Shown: one piece after another, positions 11,111-18,927 of the stretch
Numbering within the stretch: the first letter of the stretch is position 1
Layout of the letters: every line of letters begins with the position of its first letter
Source of the DNA: Alphaproteobacteria bacterium
Lineage (GTDB): Bacteria > Pseudomonadota > Alphaproteobacteria > ATCC43930 > CGMCC-115725
Length of the DNA stretch: 24,449 bases
Direction of reading: 5' to 3'
Assembly (NCBI GenBank): GCA_005888425.1
Contig: VAZF01000181.1
Span: 1-24,449, forward strand
Notes under the pieces: model-generated
Database searches by the model: none
What the model saw: only the letters and a program-made list of their open reading frames with translations
Told to the model about the DNA's origin: nothing
Position numbers and translations under genes: made by a program

Positions 11111-12379
11111 TCAGCCGACCGGAGAGGCCGCGAGATAACGCCGCCGCATCGGCTTCAGCGCGATCAGCGCCAAACAGCCGGTCAGCGCATCCATCGCAAT
11201 GATGATGCCGAACACCGGCAGCCAGCTGCCGGTCGCATCGTGCAGCAATGCCGCCAACGGTCCACCGAGCACCGAGCCGACGCCCTGCGCCATGTACAGG
11301 AAACCGTAATTGGTCGTGGCGAATTTCGTCCCAAAGGTGTCGGTCAGCGTCGACGGAAACAGCGAGAAGATCTCGCCCCAGCCGAAGAACACGATTGCCG
11401 ACAACACGACGAAGACCAGCGCGTCATTGCGAAAGGCGACCATGATCGCGACCGCCGCTGCCTCCATCAGAAAAGCGACGGCCATCGTGTTCTCGCGGCC
11501 GATCTGGTCGGACAACCAGCCGAAAAACGGCCGTGTCAGGCCGTTGGTGATGCGGTCGACGGTCAGTGCCAGCGGCAATGCCGCGAGGCCGAATACGATG
11601 ACGTTCGCGACGCCGAAATCGCGCGAGAAGGCGGCGAATTGCGAGATGATCATCAACCCGCCGGTCGACATCATCGTCATCATGCCGAACAGCAGCCAGA
11701 ACACCGGCTGGCGCAGCATCTGGCGCGGCGCGACGTCCCGCGAGCCGGTGATCACCGGGGCGGGCGGCAACACATCATTGCCGTTCGGCTCGCGCATCCC
11801 CAGCGCGGCGGCCGCCCCGATGAGACCGAGAATGATGCCGAACACGGTCAGCGTGTGCTGGTAGCCGGCGCTCTTCAGCATCGAATCGATCGGGAAGGTC
11901 GTGGCGATCGCGCCAAACCCGTAGCCGGCGGCGACGACCCCGGTCGCGAGGCCGCGCCGGTCGGGAAACCAGCGCACCATCAAGCCGATGATGCCGACAT
12001 AGACGATGCCGGTGCCGATGCCGCAGAACAGGCCATAGGTCAGATAGAGCCCGGTCAGGGTGGTGACTGATGACGACAACACCCAGCCGGCGCCGGACAG
12101 AAGGCAGCCCAACGCGATCAGCAAGCGGGGCCCGAACCGGTCGACGAGATAGCCTTGCAGCGGCGACAGCCAGGTCTGCAGCACGATCAGCAGCGAGAAG
12201 GTGATCTGAACCGCCGGCAAGGTGGCGCCGAGATTCTCCTGGAAGGGTTTGGTGAACAGGGTCCAGACATATTGCGGGCTGGAGATCGCCATCATCGCGA
12301 TCAGGCCGAGCCCAAGCTGAAGCCAGCGGGCCGACGCCTTGGTCGTAATCGGCAGCAGTCGCGTCGTTTCTACAGCCAT
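11111..12379 (-). CDS. MFS transporter of the oxalate/formate antiporter (OFA) family
   Basis: This is a 422-residue inner-membrane MFS protein with about 12 hydrophobic segments. OFA character is shown by SSPQYVWTLFTKPFQENLGA in the first helices, LQGYLVDRFGPRLLI in loop 2-3, and NGLTRPFFGWLSDQIGRENT in the second half. The arginine of NGLTRPF aligns with the essential Arg272 of Oxalobacter OxlT as I recall that sequence. The OxlT lysine (Lys355, in an LYTAKG-like context) falls on LYMAQG here, where it is Gln. Oxalate exchange is therefore not assured, and I give no gene symbol. No oxalyl-CoA decarboxylase or formyl-CoA transferase genes lie nearby. The ATG at 12379 has GGGGGAAG just upstream. 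The gene is divergent from the ferritin-like gene. Confidence 0.87.
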   Translation of the reverse strand: MAVETTRLLPITTKASARWLQLGLGLIAMMAISSPQYVWTLFTKPFQENLGATLPAVQITFSLLIVLQTWLSPLQGYLVDRFGPRLLIALGCLLSGAGWVLSSSVTTLTGLYLTYGLFCGIGTGIVYVGIIGLMVRWFPDRRGLATGVVAAGYGFGAIATTFPIDSMLKSAGYQHTLTVFGIILGLIGAAAALGMREPNGNDVLPPAPVITGSRDVAPRQMLRQPVFWLLFGMMTMMSTGGLMIISQFAAFSRDFGVANVIVFGLAALPLALTVDRITNGLTRPFFGWLSDQIGRENTMAVAFLMEAAAVAIMVAFRNDALVFVVLSAIVFFGWGEIFSLFPSTLTDTFGTKFATTNYGFLYMAQGVGSVLGGPLAALLHDATGSWLPVFGIIIAMDALTGCLALIALKPMRRRYLAASPVG

Positions 12380-12531
12380 TTCTTCCCCCGGATCCGTCTC
12401 AGAAGTTGCCGAAGCGAAGCAAACCGCGGACCAAAACCACCGCCTGCTCTCGCGGATCGTGCGGAGCGACGGGGATGTTTCGCGCGTTCCGGTGTATAAC
12501 AGCCCTAGCGGTGTTGGCGAAGGCAGGCGGC
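12380..12531. promoter_or_regulatory. Divergent OFA transporter / ferritin-like intergenic region
   Basis: This 152-base region should contain promoters in both directions. On the plus strand TATAAC (12495-12500) resembles a -10 element, but no good -35 lies 16-18 bases upstream. An open frame from 12406 continues through this stretch into the ferritin-like gene; its translation is Cys/Arg-rich and unlike the protein that follows, so it is treated as untranslated leader. Confidence 0.3.
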
Positions 12532-13374
12532 ATGGCTTCCTGGACGCTTGATGATATTCCCTGGCACCGCTTTGATCGGAGCCAGGTCGATCCCGAGCTG
12601 GTCCCGATCGTCAAGGCGGCGAGCCTGGTCGAGCACAATGGCGCAGCCTACGCGCATCATCTCTGCCGGATCTTCGCCGACGACCCCGAGTTCCAGGAAA
12701 CGGCGCGGCGCTGGGGGGAGGAGGAGGTTCAGCACGGCCGAGCCCTGGCGCGCTGGGCGGCGATGGCCGATCCGGGCTTCGACTTCGCGGCCGCCTTCGC
12801 GCGGTTTCAGGGCGGGTTCAAAGTCGATTTTGACAGCAACCGGTCGCGCCGCGGCTCGCGCTCGGGCGAGATGATCGCGCGCTGCATCGTCGAGATCGGC
12901 ACGAGTTCGTATTACAGCGCGATGCGCGAGGCGGCGCAGGAACCCGTCCTACAGGAGATCTGCCGGCATATCGCGGCGGATGAATTGCGGCATTACCGGC
13001 TGTTCTACAAAAACCTCAAACGCTATCTCGGGCGCGAGCGGCTGGGTCGGCTGGCGCGGTTCAAGGTCGCGCTGGGGCGGGTCGCTGAATCGGAAGACGA
13101 CGAACTCGCCTACGCCTATTACGCCGCCAATGAATACGAGCGGCCCTATGAGCGCCGGCGATATCGGGGTGCCTATGCCGGGCATGCCTACCGGCTCTAC
13201 CGGCCGCATCATGTCGAGCGCGGCGTCGCGATGCTGCTGAAAGCGATCGGGCTGACCCCGAACGGTTGGCTCGGCCGAACCGCGAGCCGGCTCGCCTGGC
13301 ACGCGATGCGCTATCGGGCGCGGCGGCTGGAAAAAATGGCGGGACGCGGCGTGGAGCGGATGAGCGAGGCGTAA
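12532..13374 (+). CDS. Ferritin-like di-iron domain protein, function unknown
   Basis: This is a 280-residue soluble protein with a ferritin-like four-helix pattern and a complete set of di-iron ligands. These are Glu34 (SLVEHNGAAY), Glu65 and His68 (EEEVQHG), Glu121 (VEIGTSSYY) and Glu151 and His154 (ADELRHYRLFY). The E/ExxH/E/ExxH arrangement is that of carboxylate-bridged di-iron enzymes such as rubrerythrin or acyl-ACP desaturases. The long Arg/Tyr-rich C-terminal third (about residues 165-280) has no recognisable domain. The ATG at 12532 is preferred over 12406, since the longer N-terminus has no family character. There is no partner reductase or rubredoxin gene nearby. An oxidase, desaturase or peroxide-scavenging role is possible, but the substrate cannot be inferred. 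Confidence 0.75.
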   Translation: MASWTLDDIPWHRFDRSQVDPELVPIVKAASLVEHNGAAYAHHLCRIFADDPEFQETARRWGEEEVQHGRALARWAAMADPGFDFAAAFARFQGGFKVDFDSNRSRRGSRSGEMIARCIVEIGTSSYYSAMREAAQEPVLQEICRHIAADELRHYRLFYKNLKRYLGRERLGRLARFKVALGRVAESEDDELAYAYYAANEYERPYERRRYRGAYAGHAYRLYRPHHVERGVAMLLKAIGLTPNGWLGRTASRLAWHAMRYRARRLEKMAGRGVERMSEA

Positions 13375-13433
13375 GGACTGATGGCCCGTCCGGGTGCGGC
13401 GTTCGGCGCTCGGTTTTCCCGCTCCACGAATTA

Positions 13434-14867
13434 TTAGCCGGCGCGGGTCGCGTGATCGGCCAGCACCTGGGCGATGACCTGGGTGACCCGGCGGCCGGTC
13501 GGGATGTGCAGGAATTCGTTCGGGCCATGCGCATTGGAATGCGGCCCGAGGACGCCGGTGACGACGAATTGGGCCTGCGGGAAGCGCTCGCCGAGCATCG
13601 CCATAAAGGGGATCGAGCCGCCCTCGCCCATATAGGCCGGCGGCGCGCCGAACGCCGCCTCCGAGGCGCGCGCCAGCGACTTTTCCAGCCAGGGCGCCAG
13701 GGCGGGGGCATTCCAGCCGGTCGCAAAGGATTGGCGCTGAAATTCGACGCGCGCGCCCGCGGGCGGGTTCTCCTCGAACAGCTTCTGCACGGTTGCGCCA
13801 GCGGCCTCGGCGTCGAGGGTCGGCGGCAGGCGCAGGCTCAGTTTCGCCGTCGTGTACGGCAGGAGCACATTGCCCGCGTCACCTGGCTGCGGCAGGCCAG
13901 CAATGCCGGTCACGGCGAGCTGCGGCCGCCAGCTGCGGTTCAGCACAAGCTCGGTCAGATCGTCCGACATCGGCTGCGTGGTGCCGGCGAACGGGAATTT
14001 CGCGTAGACATTGTCGCGGAGCGCGGCGGCGGCGCGCTTCGCCTGCTCCAGCCGCTCCGGCGGGATCTGGGTATAGAGCGCGGCCGGCTTGATCGCACCG
14101 CTCGCCTCGTCCTCGAGCCGCGACAGGAGCTGACGCAGGATGCGGAAGCTCGACGGCACGACACCCGAGGCATCCCCCGAGTGCACCCCCTCCTCCAGCA
14201 CCTCGACTGTCAGCGCGCCGGCGGCCATGCCGCGCAGTGATGTCGTCAGCCAGAGCTGGTCGTAATTGCCGCAGCCAGAATCGAGGCAGACGACGAGCGA
14301 CGGGTCGCCGATACGGGCGGACAAGTGCTCGACGTATGGCGGCAGGTCGTAGCTCCCGGATTCCTCGCAAGCTTCGATCAGGATGACGCACCGCGCATGC
14401 GGCATGCCCTGTTCGCGGAGTGCGCCAAGCGCCGTCAAGGCGGCGAACATCGCATAGCCATCATCGGCGCCGCCACGGCCATACAGCTTGTCGCCTTCCA
14501 GGCGCGGGATCCATGGGCCGTAGCCCTCGGCCCAGCCGACCATCTCCGGCTGCTTGTCGAGATGGCCATAGAGCAGCACCGTGTCGGTGCTCGCTTTCGA
14601 GGCGCTGCCCGGCACCTCGATCAGAATCAGCGGCGTGCGGCCCGGCAGCCGAACCACTTCGAGCGTCGCGCCCGGCAAGGCGGCGAGCCGCTCACGGGCC
14701 CAGCGCTCGAACATCGCAACGGCCTCTTCCATATGGCCGTGCGCCGCCCAATCCGGGTCGAAGGCCGGCGATTTGTTCGGAATGCGGATGTAATCAACGA
14801 GGGTGGGGACGATTGCATCGCCCCAGACCTGGTCGACAAACCGGCCGAGCTTCGCGCTGTCGAGCAT
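13434..14867 (-). CDS. M20 family metallopeptidase (dipeptidase-like)
   Basis: This is a 477-residue cytoplasmic zinc aminoacyl-dipeptidase of the M20 (carnosinase/PepV-like) family. The di-metal site is complete: His102 (YGHLDKQPE, with the catalytic Asp104), bridging Asp135 (GRGGADDGY), general base Glu168 and ligand Glu169 (EACEESGS), Asp196 (CLDSG), and His447 in the C-terminal HSNAHGPNE. The dimerisation (lid) domain is inserted at about residues 210-385. The ATG at 14867 has AGAGGA 8 bases upstream. Substrate is not predictable; carnosine-like and general dipeptides are common in the group. It is divergent from the sugar kinase gene, with a palindromic repeat between them, and convergent with the ferritin-like gene over 59 bases that hold no clear terminator. 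Confidence 0.9.
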   Translation of the reverse strand: MLDSAKLGRFVDQVWGDAIVPTLVDYIRIPNKSPAFDPDWAAHGHMEEAVAMFERWARERLAALPGATLEVVRLPGRTPLILIEVPGSASKASTDTVLLYGHLDKQPEMVGWAEGYGPWIPRLEGDKLYGRGGADDGYAMFAALTALGALREQGMPHARCVILIEACEESGSYDLPPYVEHLSARIGDPSLVVCLDSGCGNYDQLWLTTSLRGMAAGALTVEVLEEGVHSGDASGVVPSSFRILRQLLSRLEDEASGAIKPAALYTQIPPERLEQAKRAAAALRDNVYAKFPFAGTTQPMSDDLTELVLNRSWRPQLAVTGIAGLPQPGDAGNVLLPYTTAKLSLRLPPTLDAEAAGATVQKLFEENPPAGARVEFQRQSFATGWNAPALAPWLEKSLARASEAAFGAPPAYMGEGGSIPFMAMLGERFPQAQFVVTGVLGPHSNAHGPNEFLHIPTGRRVTQVIAQVLADHATRAG

Positions 14868-14898
14868 GCGGTGGATCCTCTGTCCGGAATGATCTGAT

Positions 14899-14976
14899 CG
14901 AGATTGCTTCGCTTCGCTCGCAATGACAGCAAAAAACAGCCGTCATTGCGAGGAGCGGAGCGAGGAAGCAATCTCG
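14899..14976. repeat. Interspersed palindromic repeat (two head-to-head units)
   Basis: Two inverted arms lie at 14899-14927 and 14942-14976 around a 14-base A-rich loop. The arms share GTCATTGCGA and AGCAATCTCG at their ends. The right arm has two extra GGA triplets, so the palindrome is imperfect. The unit is of the REP-like kind that is very common between genes in proteobacteria, and whose plus-strand translation reads RHCEERSEEA. It sits wholly within the 139-base divergent region between the M20 peptidase and the sugar kinase. It may form a cruciform or an RNA hairpin in the kinase leader. Confidence 0.8.
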
Positions 14977-15006
14977 TTGTCCCTCGATAGATTTCGCGGA
15001 TGCCCT

Positions 15007-15885
15007 ATGCTCCTGGTATTCGGCTCAATCAATATCGACCTGCTGGTGCCGGTGCCGGGATTGCCGCGACCGGGCGAGACCGTGCTCGGCGGCGACTACC
15101 GGCTATTGCCCGGCGGCAAAGGCGCGAACCAGGCGCTCGCGGCATGCCGGGCCGGCGCTTCCGTGATGATGGCCGGCGCGGTCGGGAAGGATGCATTTGC
15201 CGCCGCGGCGCTCTGTATGTTGCGGCGGGACGGGGTCGACCTCGCCCTGGTGCGGCAGGTCCATCGGCCGACCGGCTGTGCCGCGATCATGGTGGACGAG
15301 AGCGGCGAAAACCTTATTGCGGTCGCGTCCGGGGCCAATGCCGCGGTCACATCGGAGATCGTGCCCGACGATATGCTCGCGCCGCAGAGGATCGTGCTGT
15401 GTCAGATGGAAGTGCCGGCGGCGGAAACGGCGGGTCTGATCCGCCGGGCGGCTAGGCGCGGCGCGCGCAGCATTCTCAATCTCGCGCCCGCCGTGCCGAT
15501 CGAGCCGAGGCTGTTCGACGATCTCGATCTACTTGTCACCAACGAAGTCGAAGCCGCGATGCTCGGCGACGATCCGGCGGCGATCGCGAGGAGGCTAAGG
15601 CAAGCCTTTGTCGTGACGCGCGGCGCCGCGGGATCGACCGCGTTTCTTCGCGATGGCCGACGGCTTGAAATTCCGGTCCTGGCGATCGATGCCGTGGATA
15701 CGACCGGCGCCGGCGACACGTTTGTCGGCGTGCTGGCGGCCGGGCTAGATCAGGATATGGCGCTGGAGCCTGCCTTGCGCCGCGCCAGCGCCGCGGCCGG
15801 CCTTGCCTGCATCGCGCATGGTGCGCAGACCGCAATGCCCGATGCGATCGCGATCGACGCTGCGGTCGCGCGGCTACCGCAATGA
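15007..15885 (+). CDS. rbsK: PfkB-family sugar kinase, ribokinase-like
   Basis: This is a 292-residue cytoplasmic kinase of the PfkB family, most like ribokinase, which phosphorylates D-ribose to ribose 5-phosphate. Sugar-binding features are GSINIDLLVPVPGLPRPGET at the N-terminus and GGKGANQALA (36-45). The C-terminal PfkB signature DTTGAGDTF (231-239) carries the catalytic Asp237 and the anion hole. The open frame starts upstream at 14923, but that extension is translated repeat (RHCEERSEEA). The ATG at 15007 follows GCGGA and starts directly at the first beta strand. No ribose transporter or regulator is adjacent, so ribose is inferred from family likeness only. Its last 12 bases overlap the convergent rppH. 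Confidence 0.85.
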   Translation: MLLVFGSINIDLLVPVPGLPRPGETVLGGDYRLLPGGKGANQALAACRAGASVMMAGAVGKDAFAAAALCMLRRDGVDLALVRQVHRPTGCAAIMVDESGENLIAVASGANAAVTSEIVPDDMLAPQRIVLCQMEVPAAETAGLIRRAARRGARSILNLAPAVPIEPRLFDDLDLLVTNEVEAAMLGDDPAAIARRLRQAFVVTRGAAGSTAFLRDGRRLEIPVLAIDAVDTTGAGDTFVGVLAAGLDQDMALEPALRRASAAAGLACIAHGAQTAMPDAIAIDAAVARLPQ

Positions 15886-16365
15886 TGCGAGGTGCGGGCG
15901 GAACTCGGCCAGGAGATCGCAGTAGAGCTGGCGCTTGAACGGTACGATCAGCTCGGGAAGGCGCTCCGGCTCGACCCATTCCCAGGCGTCGAACTCCGGG
16001 TGCTCGGTCGCCGGGTTGATGTCGGCGTCGGTGCCGGTGAAGCGCATCAGAAACCATTTCTGGCGCTGGCCGCGCCAGCGCCCGCTCCACATGCGGGATG
16101 CGATGTCGGACGGCAGGTCGTAATGCAGCCAGCCCCCCGTCTTGGCGAGGATGTCAGCCTTGTCGGTGCCGACCTCCTCCTTAAGCTCGCGCAACGCGGC
16201 CTCGCGCGGGCTCTCGCCGGGATCGATGCCGCCCTGCGGCATCTGCCAGGCGGCCAACCCCGCCGGCATGTCGATGCGGCGGCCGATAAAAGCGAGCCCC
16301 GCCGGGTTGACAAGCATGATCCCGACCGCCGGCCGATAGAACGGCAGGTCGCTCTCGGAGAGCAT
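15874..16365 (-). CDS. rppH: RNA pyrophosphohydrolase RppH (Nudix)
   Basis: This is a 163-residue Nudix hydrolase. RppH converts the 5' triphosphate of mRNA to monophosphate, opening it to RNase E. The Nudix box fits GX5EX7REUXEEXGU exactly, from Gly45 through Glu51, Arg59-Glu60, Glu63-Glu64 to Gly66-Thr67. The RppH signature YRPAVGIMLVN near the start and WQMPQGGID before the box separate it from other Nudix families. The terminal part, LPELIVPFKRQLY, also fits RppH. It is the last gene of the long minus-strand cluster, 28 bases after ctpA. Its stop overlaps the end of the convergent sugar kinase by 12 bases, leaving no room for a dedicated terminator between them. Confidence 0.93.
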   Translation of the reverse strand: MLSESDLPFYRPAVGIMLVNPAGLAFIGRRIDMPAGLAAWQMPQGGIDPGESPREAALRELKEEVGTDKADILAKTGGWLHYDLPSDIASRMWSGRWRGQRQKWFLMRFTGTDADINPATEHPEFDAWEWVEPERLPELIVPFKRQLYCDLLAEFRPHLASLR

Positions 16366-16393
16366 CGGCGGCGAGACTGCCGCGAGCGGCGCC

Positions 16394-17737
16394 TCAGTTC
16401 ACCAGGCGGCCGTTGAACAGCGCGATGCCGCGCAGCATGTCGACGGCGCGGGCGAGCTGGTAGTCGTCGGCGGTGCCAATGACGGCCGGATCGACGGCAC
16501 CCTGATCTGCCGCACTGTCGTCCTTCTTTTCGTCTTTTTTGTCGTCCTTCTTCGCGCTCTTGTCGTCCTTCTTGTCGCCGGCCTTGGCGGTCTTGTCGCC
16601 CGGCTTGTCGGCGGCCTTTTCGTCCTTGGCGATCTTGGCGGCCTCGACGACGATATCGGGATCGATGCCGCGCGCCTGGATCGAGCGGCCGGAGGGCGTG
16701 TAATAGCGCGCCGTCGTCAGGCGCATCGCGCCATGACCGGCGAGCGGGATGATCGTCTGCACCGACCCCTTCCCGAAGGACTTCGTGCCGATCAAGACCG
16801 CGCGGTGATGATCCTGCAACGCGCCGGCGACGATCTCGCTCGCCGAGGCGGATCCGCCATTGATCAGAACCGGTACCGGCAACCCGCTCGCGATGTCGCC
16901 GGGCCGGGCATTGTAGCGCTGCGCCACATCGGCACGCTTCCCGCGAGTCGAGTCGATCTCGCCCTTTTCGAGAAAGGCGTCGGAGACAGCCACCGCCTGA
17001 TCGAGCAAGCCGCCGGGGTTGTTACGCAGATCGAGGATGACGCCGATCAGCTTGTTGTTGGCCTGCTGCTTCAAATTCTTCATCGCATTGTTGAGGCCGA
17101 CATCGGTCTGCTCGTTGAACGAGGTGACACGGATATAGCCGATGTTGTTGCCTTCGAGATGCGAGCGGACCGACTGGATCTTAATGATCGCGCGGGTCAG
17201 CTTGACGTCGGACGGCTCCTGGCCTTCGCGGCGTATGGTCAGGTTGATGTCGCTGTTGACGGGGCCCCGCATCTTCTCGACGGCCTCCGGGAGCGTCAGG
17301 CCTTGCACCGCGTTGCCGTCGAGATGGGTGATCAGATCGCCCGGCTTCAGGCCGGCATGCGCGGCCGGCGTGTCGTCGATCGGCGAGACGACCTTCACGA
17401 GTCCGTTCTCCATCGACACTTCGATGCCGAGCCCGCCGAACTCGCCGCGGGTCTGCACCTTCATGTCATTGAAGTTTTTGGAGTTGAGGTAATTCGAATG
17501 CGGATCGAGCGCGGTCAGCATGCCGTTGATCGCGCCCTCGACCAGCTGATCATCCTTGACCTCATCGGCGTAACCGTTGCGCACGATCTCGAGCACATCG
17601 CCGAACAGGTTGAGCTGCTTGTAGGTCTCGGCCGTGTTCGCAGAGGTGGACGCCGGCGGCGCCGCACCGACATCCTGATGTAGCCCGAATACAATGAGCG
17701 TTGCGGCAGCCGCCGCGATCAGCCCGGATCGCTTCAT
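16394..17737 (-). CDS. ctpA: Carboxy-terminal processing protease CtpA (S41)
   Basis: This is a 447-residue periplasmic serine protease of family S41A, which trims or degrades envelope proteins by their C-termini. A signal peptide covers about residues 1-25 (cleavage near VGAA). A PDZ domain lies at about 95-175 and the protease core at about 190-365. The catalytic pair is Ser298 in GGSASASE and Lys323 in SFGKGSVQ, 25 residues apart as in E. coli Tsp. Residues 371-411 are a low-complexity Lys/Asp tract, followed by a 30-residue conserved-looking tail. The start overlaps the envC stop by 4 bases (ATGA), and AAGGG lies just upstream. Pairing with envC suggests a role in cell-wall hydrolase control. 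Confidence 0.95.
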   Translation of the reverse strand: MKRSGLIAAAAATLIVFGLHQDVGAAPPASTSANTAETYKQLNLFGDVLEIVRNGYADEVKDDQLVEGAINGMLTALDPHSNYLNSKNFNDMKVQTRGEFGGLGIEVSMENGLVKVVSPIDDTPAAHAGLKPGDLITHLDGNAVQGLTLPEAVEKMRGPVNSDINLTIRREGQEPSDVKLTRAIIKIQSVRSHLEGNNIGYIRVTSFNEQTDVGLNNAMKNLKQQANNKLIGVILDLRNNPGGLLDQAVAVSDAFLEKGEIDSTRGKRADVAQRYNARPGDIASGLPVPVLINGGSASASEIVAGALQDHHRAVLIGTKSFGKGSVQTIIPLAGHGAMRLTTARYYTPSGRSIQARGIDPDIVVEAAKIAKDEKAADKPGDKTAKAGDKKDDKSAKKDDKKDEKKDDSAADQGAVDPAVIGTADDYQLARAVDMLRGIALFNGRLVN

Positions 17738-18927
17738 TCACGCACCCTTTGGTCCCCGATCCTGTCGTCACGCTGAGCCAGCCACGGTTGGGGATCGACC
17801 GGGCCGCCGTCGCGGCGCAACTCGAAATAAATCTCGCCGCCCGAGCCCGGCTCCACGGCATCCGGCATGACACCTAACGGCTCGCCGGCCTGGACCCATT
17901 GGCCGACCGCGCTGTCGGCCCGCCCTAACCCGGCGAGGAGGGAATGATATCCGTCCGTATGGCGAATGATCAAGGCCAGCACGTAAGGGTGCAATGGGCC
18001 GGCATAGACGATCTGGCCGTCGAACGGGGCGGTGACGATCGCAGCTGCCGGCGTCGCGATGTGCAGGCCCTGGGCGGCGGAGCCCGATCCGCCGGCCTCG
18101 GCGGCGGCCAGGATCCTGCCCGGGGCCGGCAGCAACAGGCCCCCAATGGCCGCGGCGAAGGATCGCAGCTCTTTCGGCCGGGTCGGGTCGGCCTCGGCCG
18201 GGGTCAGCGCCTCGGCCTTCTCTTTGGGGAGACTGGCGCGGGCGCGCGCCAAGAGCGCCTTGTCGCGCTTATCGGCGGCGGCATCGGCGCGTTCGATCAC
18301 TTTGTCGAGATCGGCCGTGTCCGGCTTTGCGGGCGGGCGGGCGGCTTTGTCGGCATCCGGCAGCGCTTGGCGGATCAGCTCGGCCCGATGCGCGACGATT
18401 TCCGCGAGGTGCTCGCGGTCTTTTGGGAGCGCGTCGCGGGCGCCGGCCAGTTCGGCTTCCTTTGTCGTAATCCGGGCGCCCAATGACGCGATCGCCTCGA
18501 CCTCGCCGGCGAGCGCCTGCGCTTCGGCGCGCAAGGCCGGGATCGTGGCGGCGAGCAGGATCTCGCTGCGCACGCGGTCGATTGGCGAGCCGACGGCCGG
18601 TTTTGTTGCTTCGGGCGGATGCCGCGCCAGCCGTTCGAGCGCCCCGAGCAGTTGCGCCTGCTCGACCTGGCTCTCGTCGAGACCGCGGCGGCGCGCGGCG
18701 AGATCACGGTCCAACATCTCGATGTCGCGCGTGAGCGTGCCGATTGTCGATTGGCGCTGCTGCGCTTCACGGGCCGCCGCGATGCTCTCCTGCCGCACCT
18801 GCTCAAGCTCGGCGACGAGCTTCTCCGGCGGATCCGCTGCCCGTGTCGGCGCGGCCGGGCACAAGGCGGCCGCCGCGACCAGCACGGCGGCCCATGAAAG
18901 GCGCCTATTCCGCGGCACGCCTGTCAT
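17734..18927 (-). CDS. envC: Murein hydrolase activator EnvC-like (degenerate M23/LytM)
   Basis: This is a 397-residue periplasmic protein. A signal peptide lies at about residues 1-30 (ending APTRAAD). A long coiled-coil region follows at about 35-240, rich in Ala, Glu and Arg. A C-terminal LytM domain lies at about 285-388. The LytM fold is recognisable (GLHIATPAAAIVTAPFDGQI, then GGEIYFELRRDGGPVDPQPWL), but the zinc ligands are lost: the HxH motif reads EIY and the first metal-site Asp is His. The same pattern marks E. coli EnvC, which activates amidases instead of cutting peptidoglycan. Its start lies inside the end of gpmI (23-base overlap), and its stop overlaps ctpA, so translation is probably coupled. 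Confidence 0.9.
   Translation of the reverse strand: MTGVPRNRRLSWAAVLVAAAALCPAAPTRAADPPEKLVAELEQVRQESIAAAREAQQRQSTIGTLTRDIEMLDRDLAARRRGLDESQVEQAQLLGALERLARHPPEATKPAVGSPIDRVRSEILLAATIPALRAEAQALAGEVEAIASLGARITTKEAELAGARDALPKDREHLAEIVAHRAELIRQALPDADKAARPPAKPDTADLDKVIERADAAADKRDKALLARARASLPKEKAEALTPAEADPTRPKELRSFAAAIGGLLLPAPGRILAAAEAGGSGSAAQGLHIATPAAAIVTAPFDGQIVYAGPLHPYVLALIIRHTDGYHSLLAGLGRADSAVGQWVQAGEPLGVMPDAVEPGSGGEIYFELRRDGGPVDPQPWLAQRDDRIGDQRVRE

Noticed and set aside
11240..12070. 276-codon plus-strand frame opposite the OFA transporter
   Set aside because: It is a His/Asp/Arg-rich shadow of a membrane protein gene.
13375..13433. Possible terminator between the ferritin-like and M20 genes
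   Set aside because: A GC-rich stretch precedes a run of four T, but I could not draw a stable stem next to it.
13266..14240. 324-codon plus-strand frame over the ferritin-like 3' end and M20 gene
   Set aside because: It overlaps two genes with complete active sites on other frames and has no recognisable motif.
14923..15006. N-terminal extension of the sugar kinase
   Set aside because: It translates the palindromic repeat (RHCEERSEEA) and not kinase sequence; the family N-terminus begins at 15007.
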